Below, in pieces: positions 1 to 8,438 of a stretch of 64,000 nt of DNA (position 1 is the first letter of the stretch; every line of letters starts with the position of its first letter). Position numbers and translations under genes: made by a program. The stretch spans positions 51,412 to 115,411 of the forward strand of contig JBFWNN010000005.1 in NCBI GenBank assembly GCA_050251035.1. The letters are read 5' to 3'. The DNA comes from Taklimakanibacter sp050251035 (GTDB lineage Bacteria; Pseudomonadota; Alphaproteobacteria; Rhizobiales; Aestuariivirgaceae). Below the pieces are notes generated by a model that was not told the DNA's origin, ran no database searches, and saw only the letters and a list, made by a program, of their open reading frames with translations.

Positions 1-272
1 GGAAAGTCGCGCACCGCGCGGGAGAATTTCTCCAGCCACTTCTCCTCATGCTGGGCGGTGCGGATGGCGATGAAGGCGGTGAGGCCGAGGCCGAGCTTCG
101 CCGCGTCGAGCAAGGCGACGCGGGCCTTGATGACGCCCGCCTCTTCCAGCGCCTTGACCCGCCGCCAGCAGGCGTTGCGCGACAGGCTGATGCGCTCGGC
201 CAGCTGATCGACGGTGAGGGAAGCGTCACGCTGCAGCTCGGCCAATAGGGCCCGATCGGTCTTGTCCAGCAT
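1..272 (-). CDS. Lrp/AsnC family transcriptional regulator, 3' part missing
   Basis: The first 90 codons of an Lrp/AsnC-type regulator run off the left edge of the window. The N-terminus (MLDKTDRALLAELQRDA) is the usual start of the family. It is followed by a winged helix-turn-helix whose recognition helix reads SLSRNACWRRVKALEEAGVI. The C-terminal effector-binding RAM domain lies mostly outside the window. Members control amino-acid metabolism and are often autoregulated. A perfect 17-bp palindrome lies directly before this ATG, as expected for autoregulation. The target pathway cannot be told from the visible part. Confidence 0.9.
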   Translation of the reverse strand, partial: MLDKTDRALLAELQRDASLTVDQLAERISLSRNACWRRVKALEEAGVIKARVALLDAAKLGLGLTAFIAIRTAQHEEKWLEKFSRAVRDF

Positions 273-274
273 GG

Positions 275-291
275 TTGGGATAATATCCCAA
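275..291. promoter_or_regulatory. Perfect palindrome before the Lrp gene, probable autoregulatory operator
   Basis: TTGGGATA-A-TATCCCAA is a perfect 8-bp inverted repeat around a single central base. It ends 2 bp before the ATG of the minus-strand Lrp/AsnC gene, so it overlaps that gene's ribosome-binding region. A further half-site (AATTGGGA) lies at 314-321, toward the divergent DUF6356 gene. A dyad in this position suits an Lrp-type dimer, but binding is inferred. Confidence 0.5.
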
Positions 292-378
292 TATTTCAGC
301 TTCTGGCAATCATAATTGGGACGAAATCACGCGAACCTCGTGAGACTATACCGGTCATCGTCGATCGGAGGAAATCCC

Positions 379-666
379 ATGATGCAGCGCCTCTTCCTTG
401 CCCATCCCGAGAAGGTCGGCGAGGGCTATTTCGAGCACATGCTCTTCGCGCTCACCTTCAGCGGCCGGCTGTTCAAGGCGGCCGCAGCGGCCTTGCTGCA
501 TGCTTTCGTTCCGGCACTGTGCGAGACCACGGCGTCGCAGAGCATCATCGACATGCATGCGGAGATCGCGGCGCGGCGCAAGGCCATGGCGCAGGCAGGC
601 GCACCAGGCGTCAGCGTTTCGGCGGCCAATCCGTCGTATCATGGTCAGGGTGCTGCAAGCTCCTGA
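379..666 (+). CDS. DUF6356 family protein
   Basis: A 95-residue protein starts at the ATG following a GGAGG ribosome-binding site at 367-371. An in-frame upstream start at 316 has no such site and was not used. The sequence (HPEKVGEGYFEHM, then a hydrophobic Ala-rich stretch and HAFVPALCETTAS) matches my memory of DUF6356, a short family of unknown function with one likely membrane-associated helix. It is divergent from the Lrp gene. Its 3' end overlaps the end of the convergent GFA gene by 56 bp. No function is known to me. Confidence 0.75.
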   Translation: MMQRLFLAHPEKVGEGYFEHMLFALTFSGRLFKAAAAALLHAFVPALCETTASQSIIDMHAEIAARRKAMAQAGAPGVSVSAANPSYHGQGAASS

Positions 667-1090
667 GCCTCGCCATGTCCTCGGGCGTGCGGTAGTCTTC
701 GGTCGCCTGACGCGGCAGGCCGGACATGGATTTGAACCAGGAAAGCTCGGCCTCGACGCCCGCCTGCTCGATGGGGGCGGCCGTCTCCGGATCGTCCAGC
801 GTGCCGATGGCGATCTCATAGGTGGGATCGCCATCTTCCTTCATGTGAAGCGGCGTGCCGCATCGGGCGCAGAAGCCGCGCGCGACGATGGCCGATGAGC
901 GGAATTCCGCCGGCCGGCCGCGCGTCCAGGTGAGTTGCGCTTCGGGCACGGAGACCAGGGCGGCGCCCCAGCCGCCGAAGGCCTTCTGGCACATGCGGCA
1001 ATGACAGATGCCGGCCCGCCCCAAAGGGCCGTCAACGCGGTAGCGCACCGCGCCGCATTGGCAGCCGCCGGTCAGGACGGGCCCGGTCAT
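611..1090 (-). CDS. GFA family protein (glutathione-dependent formaldehyde-activating enzyme-like)
   Basis: This 159-residue protein has the zinc-binding cysteine pattern of the GFA/CENP-V fold: CQCG near residue 10, CHCRMC near residue 29 and CARCG near residue 74. The family is named for the enzyme that promotes S-hydroxymethylglutathione formation. Most members have no proven substrate, so only the fold is assigned with confidence. It is convergent with the DUF6356 gene and overlaps its 3' end. A second, unrelated-looking GFA gene lies at 55239-55619. Confidence 0.85.
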   Translation of the reverse strand: MTGPVLTGGCQCGAVRYRVDGPLGRAGICHCRMCQKAFGGWGAALVSVPEAQLTWTRGRPAEFRSSAIVARGFCARCGTPLHMKEDGDPTYEIAIGTLDDPETAAPIEQAGVEAELSWFKSMSGLPRQATEDYRTPEDMARLRSLQHPDHDTTDWPPKR

Positions 1091-1107
1091 GAGTAGACTC
1101 CCTTGTT

Positions 1108-1153
1108 GCGCATGCCTTATCCCGAAAAGTCTGCACCTTTTCAGGGGGTATGC
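1108..1153. repeat. Rhizobial intergenic palindromic repeat (RIME-like), copy 1
   Basis: The 46-bp interval has outer arms GCATGCC/GGTATGC and inner arms CCCGAAAAG/CTTTTCAGGG around a short loop. It fills nearly the whole gap between the GFA start and the icd stop. It resembles the GCGCATGATCC-GAAAAG elements scattered through rhizobial genomes and is the most degenerate of three copies here. As RNA it would fold just after the icd stop codon. Confidence 0.6.
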
Positions 1154-1154
1154 T

Positions 1155-2366
1155 TCAGCTCATGGCTTTCTGCAGCGCCTTGTCGACGGCGTCGATGAAG
1201 CCTTCGGTCGACAGCCAGGCCTGATCGGGGCCGACCAGCACCGCCAGGTCCTTGGTCATCTTGCCGCTCTCGATCGTCGCCACCGTCACCGTCTCGAGCG
1301 TGGCGGCGAACGTCTTCAGCGCCTCATTGCCGTCGAGCTTGGCGCGATGGGCGAGGCCGCGGCTCCAGGCAAAGATGGAAGCGGTCGAGTTGGTCGAGGT
1401 CTGCTTGCCTTCCTGGTGCAGCCGGTAATGGCGTGTCACTGTGCCGTGGGCCGCCTCCGCCTCGACCGTCTTGCCGTCGGGCGTCATCAGCACCGAGGTC
1501 ATGAGGCCGAGCGAGCCGAAGCCCTGCGCCACGGTGTCGGACTGCACGTCGCCGTCATAGTTCTTGCACGCCCAGACGTAACCGCCCGTCCATTTCAGCG
1601 CCGAGGCCACCATGTCGTCGATCAGGCGATGCTCGTAGAAGATCTTGCGCTTCTCGAACTCGGCCTTGAACTCCTTGTCGTAGATCTCCTGGAAGATGTC
1701 CTTGAAGCGTCCGTCATAGACCTTGAGGATGGTGTTCTTGGTCGACAGGTAGACCGGATAATTGCGGTTGAGGCCGTAATTGAGGGAAGCGCGGGCGAAT
1801 TCCTTGATCGACTCGTCGAGGTTGTACATCGCCATGGCGATGCCCGATCCCGGCGCCTGGAACACCTCATGCTCGATGGTCTTGCCGTCCTCGCCGACGA
1901 ACTTGATCGAGAGCTTGCCCTTGCCGGGGAACTTGAAGTCGGTGGCGCGATACTGATCGCCATAGGCGTGGCGGCCGACGATGATCGGCTTGGTCCAGCC
2001 CGGCACCAGGCGCGGCACGTTCGAGCAGATGATCGGCTCGCGGAAGATGACGCCGCCCAGGATGTTGCGGATCGTGCCGTTGGGCGACTTCCACATCTGC
2101 TGCAGGTTGAACTCCTTCACCCGCGCCTCGTCCGGCGTGATGGTAGCGCATTTGACGCCGACTCCGTGCTTCTTGATGGCATTGGCGGCATCGATGGTGA
2201 CCTGATCCTTCGTCTTGTCGCGGTTCTCGACGGACAAATCATAGTATTCGAGCGGGATGTCGAGATAGGGACGGACGAGCTTGGTCTTGATCAGATCCCA
2301 GATGATGCGCGTCATCTCGTCGCCATCCAGTTCGACCACCGGATTTGCGACCTTTATCTTTGCCAT
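1155..2366 (-). CDS. icd: NADP-dependent isocitrate dehydrogenase
   Basis: A 403-residue protein beginning MAKIKVANPVVELDGDEMTRIIW, the start typical of the dimeric eukaryote-like NADP-isocitrate dehydrogenases of alphaproteobacteria. It oxidatively decarboxylates isocitrate to 2-oxoglutarate in the TCA cycle and yields NADPH. Recognisable blocks include the STKNTILKVYDGRFKD region, the metal-binding NYDGDVQSD segment and the C-terminal AAHGTVTRHY. The length is normal. It is transcribed alone from the 103-bp gap upstream, with a palindromic repeat directly behind its stop codon. Confidence 0.97.
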   Translation of the reverse strand: MAKIKVANPVVELDGDEMTRIIWDLIKTKLVRPYLDIPLEYYDLSVENRDKTKDQVTIDAANAIKKHGVGVKCATITPDEARVKEFNLQQMWKSPNGTIRNILGGVIFREPIICSNVPRLVPGWTKPIIVGRHAYGDQYRATDFKFPGKGKLSIKFVGEDGKTIEHEVFQAPGSGIAMAMYNLDESIKEFARASLNYGLNRNYPVYLSTKNTILKVYDGRFKDIFQEIYDKEFKAEFEKRKIFYEHRLIDDMVASALKWTGGYVWACKNYDGDVQSDTVAQGFGSLGLMTSVLMTPDGKTVEAEAAHGTVTRHYRLHQEGKQTSTNSTASIFAWSRGLAHRAKLDGNEALKTFAATLETVTVATIESGKMTKDLAVLVGPDQAWLSTEGFIDAVDKALQKAMS

Positions 2367-2469
2367 GGAAGAAGCCTCTTCATGCTTGGGTGCTTGGGAA
2401 GGAGCCAGTGCCTATAGCAAGCACATGAAGCTTGGGCAAACCCCTCTCACAGTGCCGGCAAGCGCCTTG

Positions 2470-5400
2470 CTATAGCCAGTTGCCCATGAGGATGAAGGCC
2501 GACCAGTAGTAGGGATGCCGGAAGCCGGGCTCGGCGGTCAGCGCATTGGCGGAAATATCGACGACCTCGTTGGCCGAGCGCGCGGCGGTCACCATGCTCG
2601 GGGGCTTCATCTCGCCCTTCAGCATGGCGATCTGGGCGCGGCGCAAGGCGGTCGCCTTGTCGAGGCCGTCCGCCAGGAAGCCCTTGTAGAAGCCCGACAT
2701 CAAAAGCGAGGTCGACGAGTCGGCGATCGGCCACAGCGTCGCCATCACCGAGGAGGCGCCGCGCTTCTGGACAACGGAGGCGAAGCTCTCGATCTCGGCC
2801 CCCGTCTGATCGACGCCGCCCGCGGTCTCGCAGGCCGACAGAGCAAGGAGGTCGAGATTGGTGAGCCTGAACTTCTCGTCCTTGCGGAACTCGTCGAGCG
2901 ACAGGCTGCGGCCGTCGCCGAGCAAGAGGACGGATTTGGCGGCATCGCCCGGCACCAGGCGGAAATGGCTCGCGACATGCAGATAGAGGGGGCGGCTCTT
3001 CAGCGCATCGCCGAGCGACAGGTTGCTGAAACTTTCGTCCATGCGCGGCGATCCGCCGAGATAGCCCTTGGCGTCCTTGCCGTCGAAAATGGCCTCGAGC
3101 TCCTCGGCGACGCCGGGCAGGGCGGCGAAGCCCACATGCTCCTTGGTGACGCCGAAGCCCGCCGCCCGCCCGCGTTCACGCGGCAGGGCCTCATAGCGGG
3201 TATTGGCGGCGGTCGTCGACAGCGCCAGGGCATAGTCCTCAATCAGATAGCGGTCACCCGTATGGAGCGCCGCCAGGGGCACGTAGCGCAGGACGCCGCT
3301 CAGATTGAACATGAGGACGTCGGCATGCGAGGCCTTGAGCTCGGCCTCGACCGGCTTCACCAGGATGTCGTAGAGCCGCTTCAGATGCAGCCTGGCATCG
3401 GGATCGCGGTGAGCGGTGGCGCTCCAGGCGCGGAAGACGAGGAGCGCCATTTCCTTGCGCCCGACCGGCACCGACTTGTGGATGCCGGTGCGTTCGGTGG
3501 TCAGGAAGATGTGCAGCGCTGTGTCGAGGCTCGCGATCTGGAGCTCGACCGCGCGGCCTTTCATCGTCTTGAGGCGCTCCTGGGTGGCGTCGACCAGATC
3601 AAGGTCGAGCTTGCCGACCTCGCGCTCGATCTGGCGGTCGGCATTGGCGACTTCGGTGAGGAGGGACTCGATGTCGGTCTGCTGCTTGCGGAACTGATCG
3701 GCGAGCGTCTGCTCCAGGGCCTCGACGAGACGCTCCTCGTCCTTGCTGAGGCCGATATCGGCCGCCTTCCGCTTGAGCGCCTCGATCTCGCGCGCCGCCT
3801 TGATCGGGGCGTCCACGAGATCGATGATCTGGCCCGAGAGATCGGATTCGGTCGGCGTCAGGACGGCGCGGCCGTCGATATTGCCGGCTTCCGCGCTGTC
3901 GCGGCGCACGAAGTCGAACAGCTCCTGCTGCTTGATGAGGTCGAGCACCTGTTGGGCCTCTTGCAGGCGGCCGGCGGTGATCAGCATGTTGGCCAGGTAT
4001 TCATAGAGCTCGCGATAGCGGCCGGCGAGCGCCTTGGTGAGCTCCTCCGGCAGGTTGCGGTTCTGCGCGCGGATCTCCTGGTTGATGTTCACCGCCATCT
4101 TGGCGAAGGCGATGGCGGCATTGAGATTGCCTTGCTGCTGCAGGACCAGCGAGAGCGCCCAGTAGCTCTGCCGCAAGTCCTCGGGCGCCGCCTGCTTGTG
4201 CAGGTTGCGGATGCGCAGGGCGCGCAGGCCGTAGGTGAGTGCCTCGTTGTTGAGGCCGATGCGCACGGCCGAGCTCGACAGGTCGGAATAGACATCGGCG
4301 ATACGGCGGTGATTGGGGCCGAAGATGCTCTCGTAGATTTCGGCCGCCTTGAACAACGGCGCCCTGGCGTCGGCGAACTTCCGGTTCTCGCGATAGAGCC
4401 CGCCCAGGCGATGATAGGCCGAAGCCACGCGGTCATGGGTCGGGCCGTAGGCCGCGACATAGTGCTCGATCGAGAGATTCTGGACGCGCGTGGCCTCATC
4501 GAGGCAGCCGGCGCGCACGAAGGCCACGCTGACATCGTCGAGGACCTCGGGAATACGTCGCTGGGCGCGCGAGTCGGGCCCGGCATAGATGCGCAAGGCG
4601 GCCCCCAGGTTCCTGAGCGCCGCTTCCGATTTGCTCATGCCGCGATTGACGGTGCCGGCGAAATGCAGCGCCAGGGCAGTGGTGCGATGGCCATCGCCCA
4701 GCCTGCCGCGGCTCAGCGCGACCGCTTCATTGGCGAGCGCCAGGGCGGTCTCGCGATTGCCGAGGCGCGCATGCAGGCTCGCCGTATCGATGAGCAGTTC
4801 GGTGAGACGGCTGGTCTCGGCGGGAAGGTTGGCTTCATAGATCGCGCGCGCCGTGCGGAAGGCCTGGAGGGCGGCCTCGAACTGCGTCATGTTGAGATCG
4901 ATCTTGCCGATATTGTGGTAGGCGAGAGCGACCTTCGGATGCTTGTCGCCGAGGGCGGCCTCAAAGGCCTTCTTGGCGGCGCCATACATGGCAAGGGCGC
5001 TCAGGCGGTCGCCCTTGTGCGTGTAGGTCTGGGCCAGCTCCATCTGCAGATCGCCGAGCTCGGCCCTTCGGCTCGGTCCCAGGCCGGCATAGATGCGGGC
5101 CGCGGCCTCGAGCGCCTCGACCGCCTTCTCATATTGCGCGGCGTCGCGATAATCGCGCGCCAAGAGGCGATGGGCCGCTGCCGTCCGGTTGCTCGTCTCG
5201 CCATATTTGCGGATCGCGTCGGCCAGCCGTTTCCGCGTCGCGCCGATCTTGGATTCCTTCTGCGCTGCGCGTTCGGCCGGATCGAGCGACGAAGTGACCG
5301 GACGCTTCGCCACCGACGGCATGGACTTCTCCCGGCCGCCGACGGCAAGCTCGTAGATTCTGACCGCCTCAGGGCAGGCGAGCTTCGCGGCGGTGTTTTC

Positions 5401-5571
5401 GAGGGGAGGGGCCACTGCATCAGTCGTTATGTCGGTGGCTTCCGGCGTTGGAGCTGCCGTGTCGGGCATAGGCGTCTGCGCGCGGACAGGCGGTTGCGCC
5501 GTACCGAGCGCGGCAAGCAGGATCACGGCCCCGAACAGGACCCGCATCGACAAAATCCGGACAATCTGCAT
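2470..5571 (-). CDS. Exported TPR and CHAT domain protein, probable caspase-like cysteine protease
   Basis: This 1033-residue protein begins with a probable signal peptide (hydrophobic run at about residues 9-25, then QPPVRAQ). Tetratricopeptide repeats follow from about residues 120 to 500, then a charged coiled-coil-like stretch at about 580-680. A C-terminal CHAT domain runs from about 720 to the end. The caspase-type dyad is visible: His869 in HVASHF and Cys914 in LSACETAGG. CHAT domains are clan CD peptidases and the TPRs probably bind partner or substrate. Unlike CRISPR-linked TPR-CHAT proteins it carries an export signal, so a periplasmic role is likely. It is a single gene, divergent from an MFS exporter. 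Its substrate is unknown. Confidence 0.85.
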   Translation of the reverse strand: MQIVRILSMRVLFGAVILLAALGTAQPPVRAQTPMPDTAAPTPEATDITTDAVAPPLENTAAKLACPEAVRIYELAVGGREKSMPSVAKRPVTSSLDPAERAAQKESKIGATRKRLADAIRKYGETSNRTAAAHRLLARDYRDAAQYEKAVEALEAAARIYAGLGPSRRAELGDLQMELAQTYTHKGDRLSALAMYGAAKKAFEAALGDKHPKVALAYHNIGKIDLNMTQFEAALQAFRTARAIYEANLPAETSRLTELLIDTASLHARLGNRETALALANEAVALSRGRLGDGHRTTALALHFAGTVNRGMSKSEAALRNLGAALRIYAGPDSRAQRRIPEVLDDVSVAFVRAGCLDEATRVQNLSIEHYVAAYGPTHDRVASAYHRLGGLYRENRKFADARAPLFKAAEIYESIFGPNHRRIADVYSDLSSSAVRIGLNNEALTYGLRALRIRNLHKQAAPEDLRQSYWALSLVLQQQGNLNAAIAFAKMAVNINQEIRAQNRNLPEELTKALAGRYRELYEYLANMLITAGRLQEAQQVLDLIKQQELFDFVRRDSAEAGNIDGRAVLTPTESDLSGQIIDLVDAPIKAAREIEALKRKAADIGLSKDEERLVEALEQTLADQFRKQQTDIESLLTEVANADRQIEREVGKLDLDLVDATQERLKTMKGRAVELQIASLDTALHIFLTTERTGIHKSVPVGRKEMALLVFRAWSATAHRDPDARLHLKRLYDILVKPVEAELKASHADVLMFNLSGVLRYVPLAALHTGDRYLIEDYALALSTTAANTRYEALPRERGRAAGFGVTKEHVGFAALPGVAEELEAIFDGKDAKGYLGGSPRMDESFSNLSLGDALKSRPLYLHVASHFRLVPGDAAKSVLLLGDGRSLSLDEFRKDEKFRLTNLDLLALSACETAGGVDQTGAEIESFASVVQKRGASSVMATLWPIADSSTSLLMSGFYKGFLADGLDKATALRRAQIAMLKGEMKPPSMVTAARSANEVVDISANALTAEPGFRHPYYWSAFILMGNWL

Positions 5572-5661
5572 GGCGGCGAGAGCCTATTGAACCCGATGTA
5601 CTGACGCAAGGTCTCGGCAGCTTTTTTGACAGGCAAGGGAGCAGGGCGCATCGTCGGGACA

Positions 5662-6909
5662 ATGACCGCCGCCGATTCCTCCCCTCCAGACCGGCCTCCA
5701 CAGAATTCCGCCTTTCGCCATCGCGGGTTCCTGTTTTACTGGTGGTCGCGCCTTACGGTGAACTTCGCGACGCAGATCATTTCCGTCGCCGTCGGATGGC
5801 AGGTCTATGACCTGACCCGCGACCCCTTCGATCTCGGCATCGTCGGATTGGTGCAGTTCCTGCCTCTGCTGCTCCTGGTGCTGGTCACCGGCGCCGTAGC
5901 CGACCGCTATAATCGCCGCGCCATCATGGCGATCTGCCTCGTTCTCGAAGCCATGATCTGCGCTGGGCTGCTGATCATCACCATGAGCGGCACCACGAAG
6001 GTCTGGCCGATCTTCGCCTTGCTCGCGGTGTTCGGCGTGGCGCGCGCCTTCATGGGGCCGGCGTCACAGTCGCTCTTGCCGAACCTCGTAGCGCCGAAGG
6101 ATCTGAGCAACGCGATCGCCTGGAACTCCTCGTCATGGCAGATCGCGACGATCACCGGTCCGGTGGCGGGCGGCCTGCTTTACGGGCTCTCGGCCTACAT
6201 GGCCTATGGAACGGCACTGTTCCTCATCGCCATCGGCGCTGTGCTTGTCGGCTTGATCCCGAAGCCGGTGCAACGCGTTTCGGACCAGGCGAAGAGCCTT
6301 GCGACATTGTTCGCCGGCTTCCGCTATGTGTGGTCGGAGAAAGTCGTGCTCGGCGCGATCTCGCTCGATCTCTTCGCCGTCCTGCTGGGTGGCGCCATGG
6401 CGCTGCTGCCGGTCTATGCGCGCGATGTCCTGCATGCGGGACCCTGGGGCCTCGGCCTCTTACGCGCCGCGCCCGGCGTGGGCGCGCTCCTCGTCGCCGG
6501 GTGGCTGGCGCGCAACACCATTCGCGATCATGCGGGGCTCATCATGTTCATCTTCGTCGCGGGCTTCGGCGTCTTCACCACCGTCTTCGGCGCCTCGACC
6601 GCGATCTGGCTTTCGGTCATCGCCTTGGCACTTGCCGGGGCCTGCGACATGATCAGCGTCTACGTGCGCGAGACCCTCATCCAGCTGTGGACGCCTGACG
6701 AGGTGCGCGGACGCGTGAACGCGGTGAATATCGTCTTCATCGGCGCCTCCAACGAATTGGGCGAGTTTCGGGCTGGCATATCGGCGGCCTTCATCGGGGC
6801 AGTGCCGGCGGTCGTCTTCGGCGGCATCGGCACCGTCGCCGTCGCCCTCCTTTGGGCGCTGTGGTTTCCCGAGCTCAGGCGGATACGCCACCTGGACGGA
6901 AAGCATTAG
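5662..6909 (+). CDS. MFS transporter, EntS/MFS_3-type exporter
   Basis: A 415-residue protein with about 11-12 hydrophobic segments. The MFS loop signature GAVADRYNRRAIM lies between helices 2 and 3. The layout, with the VGWQVYDLTRDPFDLGIVGLVQF start, matches the MFS_3 group that includes the enterobactin exporter EntS. The ATG at 5662 was preferred to an in-frame TTG at 5626, because the extra 12 residues are not family-like. It is divergent from the TPR-CHAT gene with about 90 bp between. Substrate unknown. Confidence 0.88.
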   Translation: MTAADSSPPDRPPQNSAFRHRGFLFYWWSRLTVNFATQIISVAVGWQVYDLTRDPFDLGIVGLVQFLPLLLLVLVTGAVADRYNRRAIMAICLVLEAMICAGLLIITMSGTTKVWPIFALLAVFGVARAFMGPASQSLLPNLVAPKDLSNAIAWNSSSWQIATITGPVAGGLLYGLSAYMAYGTALFLIAIGAVLVGLIPKPVQRVSDQAKSLATLFAGFRYVWSEKVVLGAISLDLFAVLLGGAMALLPVYARDVLHAGPWGLGLLRAAPGVGALLVAGWLARNTIRDHAGLIMFIFVAGFGVFTTVFGASTAIWLSVIALALAGACDMISVYVRETLIQLWTPDEVRGRVNAVNIVFIGASNELGEFRAGISAAFIGAVPAVVFGGIGTVAVALLWALWFPELRRIRHLDGKH

Positions 6910-7013
6910 CGAAATGTCGCGCGGCAAAGGCCCGCTGCGACAGATCGGATGTTGCAATACTGCCGTGTTTGCCGCAGGTTAGCGGCACGGTAGACATCTG
7001 AAAGCGTGACGCA

Positions 7014-8438
7014 ATGGATGGCTTCGATCCGGTCCTTCTGGCCCGCTGGCAATTTGCCTTCACCGTCAGCTTTCACATCGTCTTTCCGGCCTTCACCATC
7101 GGCCTCGCCAGCTATCTCGCGGTGCTCGAAGGCCTGTGGCTCGCCACCGGACGCACCACGTTCCTGACGCTGTTTCATTACTGGAAGAAGATCTTCGCCA
7201 TCACCTTCGCCATGGGCGTCGTCTCGGGCCTGGTGATGAGTTACCAGTTCGGCACGAATTGGAGTGTGTTCTCCGACAAGGCGGGGCCGATCATCGGCCC
7301 GCTGATGGGCTATGAAGTGCTCACCGCCTTCTTCCTCGAAGCGGGATTCCTGGGCGTCATGCTGTTCGGCCTGAACAAGGTCGGACGCGGACTGCATTTC
7401 CTCGCCACCACGATGGTTGCCTTCGGCACCTTCCTGTCGGCCTTCTGGATTCTCTCGGCGAACAGCTGGATGCAGACGCCCACCGGCCACACGATCAATG
7501 CCGCCGGACAGTTCATGCCGGTCGACTGGTGGGCCATCGTCTTCAATCCCTCCTTTCCCTACCGCCTCGTCCATATGGTGATCGCGGCCTACCTCACGAC
7601 CGCGCTCGTCGTCGGGGCGGTCGGTGCCTGGCATCTGCTGCGCGACAAGGTGAATCCGCACGCCCGCGTCATGTTCTCGATGGCGATGTGGATGCTGGCG
7701 CTGGTGGCGCCGATACAGATCATCGCCGGCGACCTGCACGGGCTCAACACGCTCGAGCATCAGCCGGCCAAGGTCGCCGCCATGGAAGGGCATTTCGAGA
7801 CCCAGGCCGGCGCGCCGCTCATCCTCTTCGGCTGGCCCGACATGGAGGCAGAGAAGACGCTTTACGAGGTCGCCATCCCCGGGCTCGGCAGCCTCATCCT
7901 CACCCATGACTGGAACGGCGTGGTGCAGGGCCTGAAGGACTGGCCCAAGGAAGACCGGCCCAATGCGACGATCGTCTTCTGGTCGTTCCGCATCATGGTG
8001 GGCCTCGGCTTCCTCATGGTGGGTCTCGGCCTGTGGTCGCTGTGGGGACGCGTGCGCAAGAGCCTCTACGACATGCGGACGCTCCATGTCGCCGCCCTGC
8101 TGATGGGACCCATGGGGTTCATCGCCGTGCTTGCCGGTTGGGTCACGACCGAGGCCGGACGCCAGCCCTACACGGTCTATGGGCTCCTGCGCACGGCGGA
8201 CTCGGCGGCGCCGGTCGCAGCGGAAGCTGTGGCGGCCTCGCTCATCGCCTTCATCGTGGTCTATTTCGCGGTCTTCGGCGCCGGCGTCTTCTATCTCCTG
8301 CGACTGATGGCGAAGCCGCCCGTCCAGGGCGAGCCCGACAATCCGAGCGATGCGCATCTGCGCTCGGCCGGCATCGTGCCGGCGCCGGCGCTCGAATCGG
8401 TCGGCGAGCTGCCGAAACATGGGGAGGGCCTGCGATGA
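7014..8438 (+). CDS. cydA: Cytochrome bd-type ubiquinol oxidase subunit I (CIO type)
   Basis: This 474-residue membrane protein is the haem-carrying subunit of a quinol oxidase that reduces oxygen to water without pumping protons. Expected haem ligands are His21, His187 and Met328, with the acidic pair Glu101/Glu109. The quinol loop is short and contains Lys253 and Glu258, which marks the cyanide-insensitive (CioA) branch. The usual GRQPW signature reads GRQPY at residues 382-386. The stop overlaps the cydB start (ATGA). The 104-bp upstream gap shows no clear FNR box. Confidence 0.95.
   Translation: MDGFDPVLLARWQFAFTVSFHIVFPAFTIGLASYLAVLEGLWLATGRTTFLTLFHYWKKIFAITFAMGVVSGLVMSYQFGTNWSVFSDKAGPIIGPLMGYEVLTAFFLEAGFLGVMLFGLNKVGRGLHFLATTMVAFGTFLSAFWILSANSWMQTPTGHTINAAGQFMPVDWWAIVFNPSFPYRLVHMVIAAYLTTALVVGAVGAWHLLRDKVNPHARVMFSMAMWMLALVAPIQIIAGDLHGLNTLEHQPAKVAAMEGHFETQAGAPLILFGWPDMEAEKTLYEVAIPGLGSLILTHDWNGVVQGLKDWPKEDRPNATIVFWSFRIMVGLGFLMVGLGLWSLWGRVRKSLYDMRTLHVAALLMGPMGFIAVLAGWVTTEAGRQPYTVYGLLRTADSAAPVAAEAVAASLIAFIVVYFAVFGAGVFYLLRLMAKPPVQGEPDNPSDAHLRSAGIVPAPALESVGELPKHGEGLR

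Noticed and set aside
1089..2417. Long plus-strand open frame (442 codons) opposite icd
   Set aside because: It is the antisense of icd in a high-GC gene; composition is His/Arg/Leu-rich with no family pattern.
2515..5604. Long plus-strand open frame (1029 codons) opposite the TPR-CHAT gene
   Set aside because: Antisense shadow caused by codon bias; the minus-strand protein has signal peptide, TPRs and a CHAT dyad.
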